The notes under the pieces: generated by a model | The model's input: only the letters and a program-made list of their open reading frames with translations | Told to the model about the DNA's origin: nothing | Database searches by the model: none | Made by a program: the position numbers and the translations under genes | Shown here: positions 8,834-18,122 of the stretch, piece after piece | How the letters are laid out: every line of letters starts with the position of its first letter | Numbering within the stretch: position 1 is the first letter of the stretch | Source of the DNA: Methylotuvimicrobium sp018830325 | GTDB lineage: Bacteria > Pseudomonadota > Gammaproteobacteria > Methylococcales > Methylomonadaceae | DNA: 64,000 bases | Assembly: GCF_044788715.1 (NCBI RefSeq) | Contig: NZ_CP173170.1 | Coordinates: 4,464,001-4,528,000, forward strand | Reading direction: 5' to 3'

Positions 8834-10618
8834 ATGACAGCAGCCAACACCAAACCTTTAGGAATCACAGAAGTCGTATTACGCGACGCTCACCAGTCGA
8901 TTCTGGCGACACGCCTTCGCATCGAAGACATGCTACCGATCTGTGAAAAACTTGATAAAGTCGGCTACTGGTCTTTGGAAACCTGGGGCGGCGCCACGTT
9001 CGACGCCTGCATCCGCTATTTGGGCGAAGACCCATGGGAACGCCTTCGCCAACTGAAGGCTGCAATGCCCAACACCCCCCAACAAATGCTGTTTCGCGGC
9101 CAAAATATTCTCGGTTATCGGCATTATGCCGACGATGTCGTCGACAAATTCGTCGAACGTTGCGCGGTCAACGGCATCGACGTCTTTCGAATTTTCGACG
9201 CAATGAACGATATGCGCAATATCGAGCGCGCGGTAAAAGCGGTACTAGCCACGGACAAACACGCCCAAGGCACCATTTCTTACACGGTCAGCCCGGTACA
9301 TACGCTCGACATGTGGGTCGATCAAGGCAAACAAATCGAAGACATGGGCGCCCATTCAGTATGTATCAAGGATATGGCTGGCTTATTGACGCCCTATATC
9401 GCTTATGAATTAGTTGGCCGCCTCAAACAAAGCTTATCGATTCCGGTGCACTTACATTGCCATGCGACGACAGGACTAAGCGTCGGAACACTGATTAAAG
9501 CTGCGGAAGCCGGAATCGATAATGTCGACACGGCAATTTCCTCACTTAGCATGACTTACGGACACAGCCCGACTGAAACCATGGTTGCCGTACTTGAAGG
9601 ACAAACGAGAGATACCGGACTCAACATCAAGAAATTGGAAGACATTGCCGCCTATTTCCGAGATATTCGCAAAAAATACGCACGTTTTGAAGGCAATTTA
9701 AAAGGAGTCGACAGCCGCATTCTGACCAGCCAAGTACCCGGCGGAATGCTGACCAACATGGAAAGCCAACTAAAGGAACAAAATGCCGCTGACCGCTTCG
9801 ATGAGGTCTTGAAAGAAATACCGCGAGTCCGAGAAGACCTAGGCTTCATTCCGCTTGTGACACCAACATCGCAAATCGTCGGTACGCAAGCGGTCATCAA
9901 TGTATTGACCGGCGAACGCTATAAAACCATCACCAAGGAATCCGCCGGTGTATTGAAAGGCGAATACGGTGCTACGCCGGCTCCGGTTAATGCCGAACTT
10001 CAAGCCAAGGTGCTTAACGGCGCCAAACCGATCACCTGTCGTCCAGCAGATTTGCTGGAACCCGAAATGGACAAATTAATCGAGGAAGTCCGCGCCAAAG
10101 CCAAGGAAGAAGGCGTAACATTAGCCGACAATCTCGAAGAAGACGCACTGATTTATGGCTTATTCGCCCAAATCGGCTGGAAATTCATTAGCCATCGCGG
10201 CCAGGCCGAAGCATTCGAAGCCCCACCTTCGAACGAACCCGCAGCCCCTGTTCCGACCGCACCGCAAAAAAACGTCGGTCAAACCGAAACCTACAGCGTC
10301 AACGTTGACGGCAAAACCTTTAATGTCTCGGTTGCGCCGGGCGGAACAACATTCGACATCAAGCCTGTAACGACACCATCAGAATCGGCTCAGCCAATCA
10401 GCTCCGAAGGCGCGGTCGTTCAAGCGCCAATGGCGGGTAATATCTTGAAGATCAATGTCGGAATAGGCAGCTCGGTAAAAGCCGGCGATGTAGTCGTGAT
10501 CCTGGAGGCGATGAAAATGGAAACCGAAATTCGGTCTAAAACCAGCGGTACAGTATCTATCGTCCATATAAAAGAAGGTTCTTCGGTAACGGTCGGCGAC
10601 GCACTGATTACCTTATAA
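8834..10618 (+). CDS. oadA: Oxaloacetate decarboxylase alpha subunit / pyruvate carboxylase subunit B
   Basis: 594 residues carrying the carboxyltransferase domain (TEVVLRDAHQSILATRLR at the N terminus, then a TIM barrel with HLHCHATTG), the conserved PYC/OADA domain, an Ala/Pro-rich linker near residues 470-490, and a C-terminal biotinyl domain with the biotin-accepting Lys561 in EAMKMETEI. It transfers a carboxyl group between oxaloacetate or pyruvate and biotin. With OadB downstream, the expected assembly is a membrane-bound decarboxylase that exports Na+. Size and domain order are normal. A GGAG ribosome-binding site precedes the ATG. Confidence 0.93.
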   Translation: MTAANTKPLGITEVVLRDAHQSILATRLRIEDMLPICEKLDKVGYWSLETWGGATFDACIRYLGEDPWERLRQLKAAMPNTPQQMLFRGQNILGYRHYADDVVDKFVERCAVNGIDVFRIFDAMNDMRNIERAVKAVLATDKHAQGTISYTVSPVHTLDMWVDQGKQIEDMGAHSVCIKDMAGLLTPYIAYELVGRLKQSLSIPVHLHCHATTGLSVGTLIKAAEAGIDNVDTAISSLSMTYGHSPTETMVAVLEGQTRDTGLNIKKLEDIAAYFRDIRKKYARFEGNLKGVDSRILTSQVPGGMLTNMESQLKEQNAADRFDEVLKEIPRVREDLGFIPLVTPTSQIVGTQAVINVLTGERYKTITKESAGVLKGEYGATPAPVNAELQAKVLNGAKPITCRPADLLEPEMDKLIEEVRAKAKEEGVTLADNLEEDALIYGLFAQIGWKFISHRGQAEAFEAPPSNEPAAPVPTAPQKNVGQTETYSVNVDGKTFNVSVAPGGTTFDIKPVTTPSESAQPISSEGAVVQAPMAGNILKINVGIGSSVKAGDVVVILEAMKMETEIRSKTSGTVSIVHIKEGSSVTVGDALITL

Positions 10619-10642
10619 AGACACAAAAGCCAGAAATAAACT

Positions 10643-10678
10643 ACCGTTCGTGCTTAGCACTGCCAAAGCATGAACGGT
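10643..10678 (+). other. Stem-loop in the oadA-oadB spacer
   Basis: ACCGTTCGTGCTT and AAGCATGAACGGT form a 13-bp stem with one mismatch. No T-tract follows, so it is more likely an mRNA stability or partial-termination element than a full terminator. It lies 24 bp past the oadA stop codon. Confidence 0.5.
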
Positions 10679-10895
10679 CCTACCCTTAACATCGCACCGG
10701 CACCTTCCCGAAACCCAGCCCCTTCTTTAAATAAAGGATCAAGACTCGCCGGATGAGGATAAATAGAAGCTCTCTTCAATTTATAATAAAGCCTCTGGTT
10801 AATGAATTCAGTCCATTAGCGCTTCCTAATTCCCGGCATTGTCTCTGGTAATGATAACTATTCAGAATAAAAATCAACTTTAATCGAGATCAATT

Positions 10896-12023
10896 ATGGA
10901 AAATTTAAATTCGCTCTGGCAAAGCACCGGGATCTACAACATCCAAACCGGCCAGGCTTTTATGATGATGGTAGGTTTTTTACTTCTGTTCTTAGCCATC
11001 AAGAAAGGTTTTGAGCCTCTATTACTTCTACCGATCGGTTTCGGCGCAATACTTAGCAACATACCGATTGCAGACATGGCGGAAGAAGGCGGTCTCTTAT
11101 ACTATTTATATTTCGGCATTAAAACCGGCATATTTCCATTATTGATATTCATGGGCGTCGGCGCAATGACGGACTTCGGACCGATGCTGGCCAACCCGAA
11201 GACTTTATTACTAGGCGCTGCGGCTCAATTCGGTATTTTTTCAACATTATTAGGCGCATTAGCGCTAAACATGGTACCAGGCCTCGAGTTTTCGCTTAAG
11301 GATGCCGCTGCAATCGCCATTATAGGCGGCGCCGACGGGCCTACGGCTATCTATGTTGCTTCGAAACTAGCCCCCGACTTGCTCGGAGCGATCGCAGTTG
11401 CCGCTTATTCCTATATGGCGCTGGTGCCGCTCATTCAGCCGCCGATCATGCGTGCATTGACTACGGAAAAAGAGCGCATGATCGAAATGGAGCAACTGAG
11501 AGCCGTCAGCAAATCCGAAAAAATCTTGTTTCCACTGCTGCTATTGTTGTTAACGGCCCTGCTTTTGCCTTCAGCCGCACCCTTAGTAGGCATGTTTTGT
11601 TTAGGCAACCTAATGAATACTTGCGGGGCAGTCGACCGTCTGAGCAAGACCGCGCAAAACGAATTAATCAACATCGTCACGATTTTCTTAGGCCTTTCGG
11701 TCGGCTCTAAGTTGAGCGCCGAAGCATTTCTGAAATTCGAAACACTCGGTATTTTAGGCTTAGGCGCGATCGCTTTTTGCATCGGCACTGCCGCCGGCGT
11801 CATCATGGCAAAAATCATGAATAAATTCAGCAAAACACCGGTCAACCCGCTAATAGGCGCGGCCGGCGTATCGGCGGTCCCGATGGCGGCCAGGGTAGCC
11901 AATAAGCTAGGCCTTGAAAGCAACCCGCATAACTTCCTACTGATGCATGCAATGGGACCGAACGTTGCCGGCGTGATCGGCTCCGCCGTCGCGGCCGGGA
12001 TTTTGTTGAGCTTGGTTGATTAG
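10896..12023 (+). CDS. oadB: Oxaloacetate decarboxylase beta subunit, Na+-translocating
   Basis: 375-residue polytopic membrane protein of the OadB/GcdB/MmdB family. The signature GGADGPTAIYVASKLAP carries the conserved Asp that coordinates Na+ during decarboxylation of carboxybiotin. About nine to eleven hydrophobic segments are visible. It lies 277 bp after oadA in the same direction. A gamma subunit (OadG, about 80 residues, normally just before oadA) is not found in the window. Confidence 0.93.
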   Translation: MENLNSLWQSTGIYNIQTGQAFMMMVGFLLLFLAIKKGFEPLLLLPIGFGAILSNIPIADMAEEGGLLYYLYFGIKTGIFPLLIFMGVGAMTDFGPMLANPKTLLLGAAAQFGIFSTLLGALALNMVPGLEFSLKDAAAIAIIGGADGPTAIYVASKLAPDLLGAIAVAAYSYMALVPLIQPPIMRALTTEKERMIEMEQLRAVSKSEKILFPLLLLLLTALLLPSAAPLVGMFCLGNLMNTCGAVDRLSKTAQNELINIVTIFLGLSVGSKLSAEAFLKFETLGILGLGAIAFCIGTAAGVIMAKIMNKFSKTPVNPLIGAAGVSAVPMAARVANKLGLESNPHNFLLMHAMGPNVAGVIGSAVAAGILLSLVD

Positions 12024-12368
12024 AAATGGGCATGATGTAGATTCAAGTCTCCCCCAGGCGCTTGCCTTGCCAGTCTCCTCGTTTCTGCTGTTTCCCAAGC
12101 TCCTTGCTTGGGAAACCGATAAGTGAAGCTCTAGCTTCGAGATTCAAGCGAAAAAGAAGCCAATGTCCCTCCGCTTGCAGCGATCATAGCTGAACCAAGT
12201 CAAATCGCTCGAGTAAGCCTCGGGAAGGAGCGAAAATCTAGGATTTTCGCTAACTAAAGGACAGGGTCACCTAAAGCTAAACGAGGAACTGTCAATCACC
12301 GGCGTATCCATCCGCTAATACCGAAATTTGATGCGATAGGCATAAGGCGAATTCTACCCTCGATATCT
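12024..12368. repeat. Repeat-filled spacer with a copy of the rhlE 3' end
   Basis: CTTGCCTTGCC-rGTyTCCTCGTTT occurs here (about 12061-12084) and again inside the last codons of the downstream helicase gene (about 12385-12408). An inverted copy of its end, AAACGAGGAACTG (12279-12291), closes a roughly 220-bp segment opened by CAGTCTCCTCGTTT (12071-12084). Inside are the palindromes TTTCCCAAGC-TCCTT-GCTTGGGAAA (about 12091) and GAAGCTCTAGCTTC (about 12125). It looks like a small inserted element; no gene is visible. Confidence 0.5.
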
Positions 12369-13646
12369 TCAAATTTTCCACAACCGCTTGCCTTGCCGGT
12401 TTCCTCGTTTTTTATTAACTGAAGCCGCTCGATGTGCTCTGTTTTTAACGGGCGGAACATTACGCGTAGTACGTTTTTTATCCTTTTTTTCCGCCCCCGA
12501 CCGAACCTCCAATGAAACAGTTTCGTAACCGGTATCGGCAACGCGAGGTATCGACCGTTTTAATAATTTTTCAATCGCCAAGAGCATCGGCGCTTCCTCC
12601 GGACAAACGAGCGAAATAGCCTCGCCGCCCCATCCTGCGCGACCGGTTCTGCCAATACGATGCACATAATCCTCGGCCACGGATGGCAAATCGAAATTAA
12701 CTACGTGCGGCAATTGATCGATATCGAGACCACGCGCGGCAATATCGGTCGCGACTAAAACCGCTATCTTCCCGGCTTTGAATCCCGCCAAAGCACGCAT
12801 CCTCGCGCCTTGAGATTTATCACCGTGCAATACCCCAGTCCGAATACCATCCTTGATTAATTGTTCGGCCAAACGGTCTGCTCCATGCCGGGTTCTAACA
12901 AACACCAAGACTTGTCGCCAATTACCGCTGCCGATCAGGTAAGATAATAATTCCCGCTTGTATTCGCGCTTAATCGGATAAATACGTTGTTCGACGGTAT
13001 CGGCATCGATCGTTTGCCGCGGTGCTTCAATTGCGACCGGATCATGCAGTAACCGCCCTGCCAGAGCTTTTATCTCATTAGAAAACGTCGCCGAAAATAA
13101 CAAATTTTGACGCTGATTAGGCAGCAATGCCAGTATTGCATCGACCTCACGCTTGAACCCCATATCCAACATTCGGTCGGCTTCATCAAGAACCAATATT
13201 TCGACTCGCCCCAAATCGACATTGCCTTGACGAGCATGATCTAACAATCGCCCCGGAGTCGCGACAATAATATCGCAACCGCGCCTCAATTGTTGAGCTT
13301 GACCGTTCATGCTCACGCCGCCGAAAACCACCTCGCTAAACAACGCGACATGCTTGCCGTAATCTTTGAAACTTTGATGCACTTGTACTGCCAGTTCGCG
13401 AGTCGGCACTAATACCAATGCACGAACAGGCCGAGGTTTTTTGTTAATCGTCTCGCTCAACTGCTGCAGGATCGGTAACGCGAAACCGGCCGTTTTTCCG
13501 GTTCCGGTTTGCGCGCCTGCCATGACATCGCGTCCGTCAAGAATAAGCGGAATGGCTTTTTGCTGTATCGGTGTAGGCGTTTCATAACCTTGTTCCGCAA
13601 CGGCTGTTTGGAGTTGGGCAATAAGCCCAAGAGATTCGAATGTCAT
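12369..13646 (-). CDS. rhlE: DEAD-box ATP-dependent RNA helicase, RhlE type
   Basis: 425 residues with the helicase motifs in order: Q motif (PTPIQQKA), motif I AQTGTGKT (45-52), PTRELA, TPGR, motif II DEAD (154-157), SAT, ARGLDI and HRIGRTGRAG. A basic tail rich in Lys and Arg follows (about 385-425), as in RhlE proteins that remodel rRNA or mRNA. The last codons lie in a sequence duplicated about 320 bp downstream. Monocistronic on the minus strand. Confidence 0.88.
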   Translation of the reverse strand: MTFESLGLIAQLQTAVAEQGYETPTPIQQKAIPLILDGRDVMAGAQTGTGKTAGFALPILQQLSETINKKPRPVRALVLVPTRELAVQVHQSFKDYGKHVALFSEVVFGGVSMNGQAQQLRRGCDIIVATPGRLLDHARQGNVDLGRVEILVLDEADRMLDMGFKREVDAILALLPNQRQNLLFSATFSNEIKALAGRLLHDPVAIEAPRQTIDADTVEQRIYPIKREYKRELLSYLIGSGNWRQVLVFVRTRHGADRLAEQLIKDGIRTGVLHGDKSQGARMRALAGFKAGKIAVLVATDIAARGLDIDQLPHVVNFDLPSVAEDYVHRIGRTGRAGWGGEAISLVCPEEAPMLLAIEKLLKRSIPRVADTGYETVSLEVRSGAEKKDKKRTTRNVPPVKNRAHRAASVNKKRGNRQGKRLWKI

Positions 13647-13858
13647 AATTTTCAGATGGGGAGAATATAGTTGCGGGTTGATAAAAATAGAACGCGAAAT
13701 ACAAGATTCCGACTGATGGGCTAAAGAAAATGCTTGTTATCTATAAGGCTTAATTATTGCTTTTGATGGATTACCTTCGTTTTACTCCAAAATCTAACTA
13801 AACGATACGACGCTCATTGTTGGTCGCTAAAGATACATTGAGCGAGAACATAAGCCCC

Positions 13859-13885
13859 CACCTTTCACCTTTCATCTTTCACCCC
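13859..13885 (-). repeat. GTGAAAG-type heptamer repeats at the moaA stop codon
   Basis: On the minus strand the moaA stop runs directly into TGAAAGATGAAAGGTGAAAG. The same heptamers follow the stop of the dehydrogenase at 20549 and appear in the 23S-5S spacer near 45600-45625. Confidence 0.6.
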
Positions 13886-14886
13886 CCCGTTACATTCATA
13901 TGCCTAAAAATAACCGGTTGCTCGTTTAGATTGAATTCATGCTTTTCGGGTTTGATTTTCATCGCCTCGACGATCGTATTTTTAAGCGCATCGAGATTCC
14001 CCGGATTCGCTCGAATGACTTTTTTTAGATCGACCGAGTGCTCGTTGCCGAGGCACAACAGCAATCGGCCTTCAACGGTCAATCGGACACGGTTGCAGGT
14101 GCTACAAAAATTGTGGCTATGCGGCGAGATAAACCCGACCTTGGTCGAAGTTCCTGCAACCTGGAAATACTTCGAAGGTCCGCCGGTTTTTTCGGTACTC
14201 GCAATCAAATTAAAATGCCGTTCCAAATCGGCCTTAATGTCATCGCTAGAATAATAAGCTTCGGCGCGATCGTGGCTACCGACGACACCGAGCGGCATTT
14301 CTTCGATGAAACTGATATCCAAATCACGGTCGATCGCAAACTGAACCAAATCGGTCGTTTCTTCATGATTACGATTTTTCAAAATCACGGCATTGATTTT
14401 GATACGTTTAAACCGCGCTATTCTCGCCGCCTCGATACCTCGCAACACCTGATGTAAGTCGCCGGTTCGGGTAATATCCTTAAATTTTTTTGCATCGAGC
14501 GTATCCAAGCTGATATTGAGCCTCTTTACGCCGGCCGATTTAATCGCCTGCGCCATCGGCGCCAATTGAGAACCGTTGGTGGTTAGAACCAGCTCATTCA
14601 GCCCCGACAAACGACCCAGATTTTCGAGCAATTGCAATGCGCCTTTGCGCACCAATGGCTCACCCCCGGTCACACGGATTTTTTTGACGCCCAATTCAGT
14701 AAACGCCCGAGCTATCGTATGGATTTCTTCGAGCGTTAAAATTTGTGCACGCGGCAAAAACACCATGTCTTCGGCCATACAATATTGGCACCGAAAATCG
14801 CAGCGGTCGGTAATTGAAATTCTTACATAATCAACAATTCTACCGAAGCGGTCGATCAATTGCGTCGTGTTGGATAATGAACTCAT
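13879..14886 (-). CDS. moaA: GTP 3',8-cyclase MoaA (molybdenum cofactor biosynthesis)
   Basis: 335-residue radical-SAM enzyme for the first step of molybdopterin synthesis, conversion of GTP to 3',8-cyclo-GTP. The N-terminal 4Fe-4S cluster motif is Cys29, Cys33 and Cys36 (CDFRCQYC). The second cluster is formed by CSTC and a Cys 14 residues further on, after RVRLTVEGRL. The conserved C-terminal Gly-Gly is present. The stop codon TGA lies inside a run of GTGAAAG-type heptamers. Confidence 0.95.
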   Translation of the reverse strand: MSSLSNTTQLIDRFGRIVDYVRISITDRCDFRCQYCMAEDMVFLPRAQILTLEEIHTIARAFTELGVKKIRVTGGEPLVRKGALQLLENLGRLSGLNELVLTTNGSQLAPMAQAIKSAGVKRLNISLDTLDAKKFKDITRTGDLHQVLRGIEAARIARFKRIKINAVILKNRNHEETTDLVQFAIDRDLDISFIEEMPLGVVGSHDRAEAYYSSDDIKADLERHFNLIASTEKTGGPSKYFQVAGTSTKVGFISPHSHNFCSTCNRVRLTVEGRLLLCLGNEHSVDLKKVIRANPGNLDALKNTIVEAMKIKPEKHEFNLNEQPVIFRHMNVTGG

Positions 14887-15312
14887 AAGTAATATCGATT
14901 GACTAATGTGGCAATATTATCACAATACGGCTCACAGTCTGTTTTAGTGCATTGCTCTCGACTGCCGGTTCCAGACGCAGTCTACCGCTTAGGAACGAGC
15001 ATGAAATAACCTAGACAACTGTTGGAAGGGGGTTCGGTGGCTCGATTGACAGGTGTCGGCGGCAGGGATAGCCGTCGTCAAGCCTACATGGACGTATTCA
15101 CGGCGTCCTGTCAAGCGAGTCACCGAACCTCCGCAAAGCCTACTACTTGTAGAAGTTATTTTGTGCATATTCCTTACTTCCCTATAAGCGTCGAACAACA
15201 GAGCCATGCAGAGCGCAAACATAACCGCGCGAAGCATAGCCGCCCCATTTCAGAACCAAAACGAGTTAAAATGTTTCGGTTATTGACTATCGAATAGATA
15301 AGGATGACTCCA
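14887..15312. other. Intergenic region between moaA and the ABC operon
   Basis: Nearly half is the MITE-like element at 14990-15176. The remainder must carry the divergent promoters of moaA and the ABC operon. AAGGA at 15299-15303 abuts the ATG at 15304, so I assign it as the ribosome-binding site of the ATG at 15313. Confidence 0.5.
14990..15176. mobile_element. MITE-like element, family B copy 1
   Basis: A 187-bp element bounded by imperfect inverted termini: TAGGAACGAGCATGAAATAAC at the left, against GTTATTTTGTGCATATTCCTTA at the right. The interior shares the core CCTACATGGACGTATTCACG and CGGCGTCCTGTCAAGCGAG with a second copy at 29250-29434. No ORF of its own. It lies between moaA and an ABC transporter operon. 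Confidence 0.7.
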
Positions 15313-16287
15313 ATGAAAAAACAATTACACTTTTTATGGCTTGGCTTGTTGTTTTCGCTTAACAGCTTCGCCACAGAACCCGTTACCATCCGCCTGGGCA
15401 TTTTGGAGTTCGGCACGGCAGCCTGGGAAGTACAAACCTTACAAAGCGCTAAACTCGACGAATCCGGCAAATTTAAATTGGCCATTCATCCACTGGCCAA
15501 CCCTGAAGCCGGCAAAATCGCGCTACAATCAGGCGCTGTCGATATCATCGTCTCCGACTGGATATGGGTATCGAAATTGCGCTCGATGGGCGCCGATTAT
15601 TCATTTTATCCTTACTCAAATGTCTCGGGCGGGCTCGTCGTTACCGAAAACAGCCCCATCAAAACGCTAAACGACCTTAAAGATAAGCGCTTAGGTATCG
15701 CCGGCGGAGAACTCGACAAAAACGGGTTGCTGATGCAAGCAGTTTTCCAACAACAAGGCAATAGCGAAATCGCTTCATCTATCGAAAAGGTCTACGGCGC
15801 TCCACCTTTACTCAATCAGCAAATGCTCAGCAACCGCCTTGATGCCGTCATGACATATTGGCATTTTGCCGCAAAACTTGAAGCCCAAGGATATCGCCAA
15901 ATTATCGATGGTCAAGCGTTGATCAAAACACTAGGTATAGAAGAGGAGGTTCCGACTCTTGGCTATGTCTTCAAACAAAGCTGGGCCGAGCGACATAAAC
16001 AAGCACTGACCGGTTTTTTGCAAGCCACCCGACAAGCCCGCGCATTGCTATGCGAATCGGATGAAGCCTGGCAAAAAATCTTACCGTTAACGCAAACCGA
16101 TGATACGCACACTCAAAGCGTACTACGTAAGCGTTACTGCGAAGGCACCGTAAAACGATGGGGGAGCCATGAAAAAAATGCGGCTAACCGCATCTACCGT
16201 ATTTTGAAAACGGTGAGCCACAACAAACTGACCGGAAAAGACGACAATCTTCAGCCGGGCACTTTTTGGGTCACAGACCAAGAGTAA
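15313..16287 (+). CDS. ABC transporter substrate-binding protein (SsuA/NMT1-like)
   Basis: 324 residues. A signal peptide ends near NSFA, followed by the two-lobed fold of the nitrate/sulfonate/taurine/pyrimidine-binding group (RLGILEFGTAAWEV, IALQSGAVDIIVSDWIW, LNDLKDKRLGIAGG, LSNRLDAVMTYWHF). I chose the second ATG because the Shine-Dalgarno touches the first. It is the first gene of a binding protein-permease-ATPase cluster. The ligand is not predictable; sulfonates, thiamine precursors and similar small anions are typical of the group. Confidence 0.85.
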   Translation: MKKQLHFLWLGLLFSLNSFATEPVTIRLGILEFGTAAWEVQTLQSAKLDESGKFKLAIHPLANPEAGKIALQSGAVDIIVSDWIWVSKLRSMGADYSFYPYSNVSGGLVVTENSPIKTLNDLKDKRLGIAGGELDKNGLLMQAVFQQQGNSEIASSIEKVYGAPPLLNQQMLSNRLDAVMTYWHFAAKLEAQGYRQIIDGQALIKTLGIEEEVPTLGYVFKQSWAERHKQALTGFLQATRQARALLCESDEAWQKILPLTQTDDTHTQSVLRKRYCEGTVKRWGSHEKNAANRIYRILKTVSHNKLTGKDDNLQPGTFWVTDQE

Positions 16288-16400
16288 TGTTTGGATGTCA
16301 TTAAATTTAAGGAATACCTACAAAAACTCGAAATGACAAAAGGAAGCTCTTTCGTCAATAACAGCGGATCCAACGAAATGTTGCTGTACTCAATCCAAAC

Positions 16401-17162
16401 ATGACCTTAACTAAATTCTTAAGCCATTACAGAACACTTAATCTGTTGTCGATTCTGCTCTTTATAGGACTATGGCAGGGCCTTGCTCTTTATCTCAGCG
16501 ACAATAGCCTACCGACGCCAGCAACGGTGGCCGAGGTATTCTGGCAAGAAACCTTATCCGGCCAACTGCCTTATCATCTGGGCGTGACACTGCTCAGACT
16601 GATATCGAGTTTTGTTGTCGCGATGTTGCTCGGTTGCGCAATAGGCATCTTACTGGGCAGAAACCAAAAACTGGATGTTTTCTTCGACAACTGGCTGGTA
16701 ATTTTTTTGAATATTCCGGCATTGGTGACGATCATTCTCTGCTACGTTTGGTTCGGACTGGTCGAGTCGGCCGCGATTCTTGCGGTCGTGATCAACAAAT
16801 TACCGAATGTCGTCGTCACGATTCGCGAGGGCACTCGAGCGCTTGACAAGGATTTACTGGAAATGGCCCGCTGCTATCGTTTCAGCAAGCTCAAGACGTT
16901 GCGTCATGTCATCTGGCCGCAGCTGCATCCGTTTGTAATGGGCGCGACACGTTCCGGCTTGGCCCTAATCTGGAAAATCATCCTCGTCGTCGAACTGCTC
17001 GGCCGCAGTAACGGCATGGGTTACCAACTTCACCTGTTTTTTCAATTATTCGACGTCGCAGGGATTCTGGCCTATACAATCGCGTTCGTTGCAGTGATTC
17101 AAGTGATCGAGCTGCTCATTCTGAAACCGCTCGACCGAAAAGCCGGAAGGTGGCGCCGATGA
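16401..17162 (+). CDS. ABC transporter permease (SsuC/TauC-like)
   Basis: 253 residues with about six transmembrane segments. The EAA-type loop for ATPase docking is recognisable around residues 150-175 (LDKDLLEMARCYRFSKLKTL followed by HVIWPQLHPF). Closest to the SsuC/TauC/ThiX group. The stop overlaps the ATPase start by 4 bp (ATGA), so the two are translationally coupled. Confidence 0.9.
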   Translation: MTLTKFLSHYRTLNLLSILLFIGLWQGLALYLSDNSLPTPATVAEVFWQETLSGQLPYHLGVTLLRLISSFVVAMLLGCAIGILLGRNQKLDVFFDNWLVIFLNIPALVTIILCYVWFGLVESAAILAVVINKLPNVVVTIREGTRALDKDLLEMARCYRFSKLKTLRHVIWPQLHPFVMGATRSGLALIWKIILVVELLGRSNGMGYQLHLFFQLFDVAGILAYTIAFVAVIQVIELLILKPLDRKAGRWRR

Positions 17163-17899
17163 CCGCAATTACTGTCGACATCATCAACAAAAGTTATCCC
17201 GCAGCCGGACAAGCCGGCCTACACCGAGCGATTGCAGATTTAAAACTCTCCTTGCCGAGTAACGAATTCATTTGCCTGGTCGGGCCGTCCGGCTGCGGCA
17301 AAACTACGCTGCTAAACATCATCGCCGGACTCGATCAGGATTACAGCGGCGAAATTACTGTGGAGCAACAGCATAAAGCGCCGAAGATCGGTTACGTATT
17401 CCAAAATCCTCGTCTGCTGCCCTGGCGAACGGTAAGAGAAAATATCACGCTGACCTTGCCTAGCGATTACGATCCGAAAACGGTCGACGCATTACTCGAA
17501 ACGATGCAATTGACGCAGGCCCAGCATGTCTACCCTGAGCGCCTGTCTTTGGGCATGAGCCGGCGCGTTTCGATCATCAGGGCCTTTGCGGTCGACCCCG
17601 ACGTGCTATTGATGGACGAGCCTTTCGTGTCGCTTGATGCACCAACCGCGCGTCAGGTCAGGGAATTGTTGATAGGACTCTGGCAACAGCGCCCGCATAC
17701 GGTCTTGTTCGTCACGCACGATTTGCGCGAAGCGATCGCGTTAGCCGACCGACTGATATTTCTATCGCCGCCGCCGATGCAGTCGCTCAGCGAAATCCGC
17801 GTGGACATTCCGAGAGACATACGTGACGACGAGACGGCTATCGAGGCGTTCAGACAAAAATTGCTTCAGGATCATCCTGAAATCAGAGCGCTGTTATGA
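17159..17899 (+). CDS. ABC transporter ATP-binding protein (SsuB/TauB-like)
   Basis: 246 residues from the ATG in the ATGA overlap; a GTG 9 bp earlier is possible. Walker A is GPSGCGKTT, the signature is a variant LSLGMSRR instead of LSGGQ, Walker B is VLLMDEPF, and the switch His is in FVTHD. It powers import by the preceding permease and binding protein. A 79-bp MITE sits 38 bp past the stop codon. Confidence 0.92.
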   Translation: MTAITVDIINKSYPAAGQAGLHRAIADLKLSLPSNEFICLVGPSGCGKTTLLNIIAGLDQDYSGEITVEQQHKAPKIGYVFQNPRLLPWRTVRENITLTLPSDYDPKTVDALLETMQLTQAQHVYPERLSLGMSRRVSIIRAFAVDPDVLLMDEPFVSLDAPTARQVRELLIGLWQQRPHTVLFVTHDLREAIALADRLIFLSPPPMQSLSEIRVDIPRDIRDDETAIEAFRQKLLQDHPEIRALL

Positions 17900-17937
17900 G
17901 CTTACCGGCAGTCGTTTTAAACGTCCGTCACGGTTGC

Positions 17938-18016
17938 CAGCAATTCCCAATTTGGGGATCAAACAGGGATACCCCACACCCTAATCCAGTGAAAATGCTC
18001 AAACTGGGAATTGCTG
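17938..18016. mobile_element. 79-bp MITE with 17-bp terminal inverted repeats and 9-bp target duplication
   Basis: Left end CAGCAATTCCCAATTTG and right end CAAACTGGGAATTGCTG are inverted repeats with one mismatch. The element is flanked on both sides by CACGGTTGC (17929-17937 and 18017-18025), a clear 9-bp target-site duplication. A further single end, CAGCAATTCCCAATTT, occurs near 40036. The apparent 65-codon ORF across it (17896-18093) is created by the insertion and is not called. Confidence 0.85.
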
Positions 18017-18122
18017 CACGGTTGCAGGACCGGGAAAAATACCCGATACTTGTAGCCCTTTATGCCCCGCTATCCAAGATAATGGCGGACTGATATTCCA
18101 CCACCTGGAGGACCATACAATA

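Noticed and set aside
17896..18093. 65-codon ORF overlapping the ABC ATPase stop by 4 bp
   Set aside because: The frame runs through the MITE and its target duplication. Removing the insert leaves only about 23 codons, so the overlap is chance or a relic.
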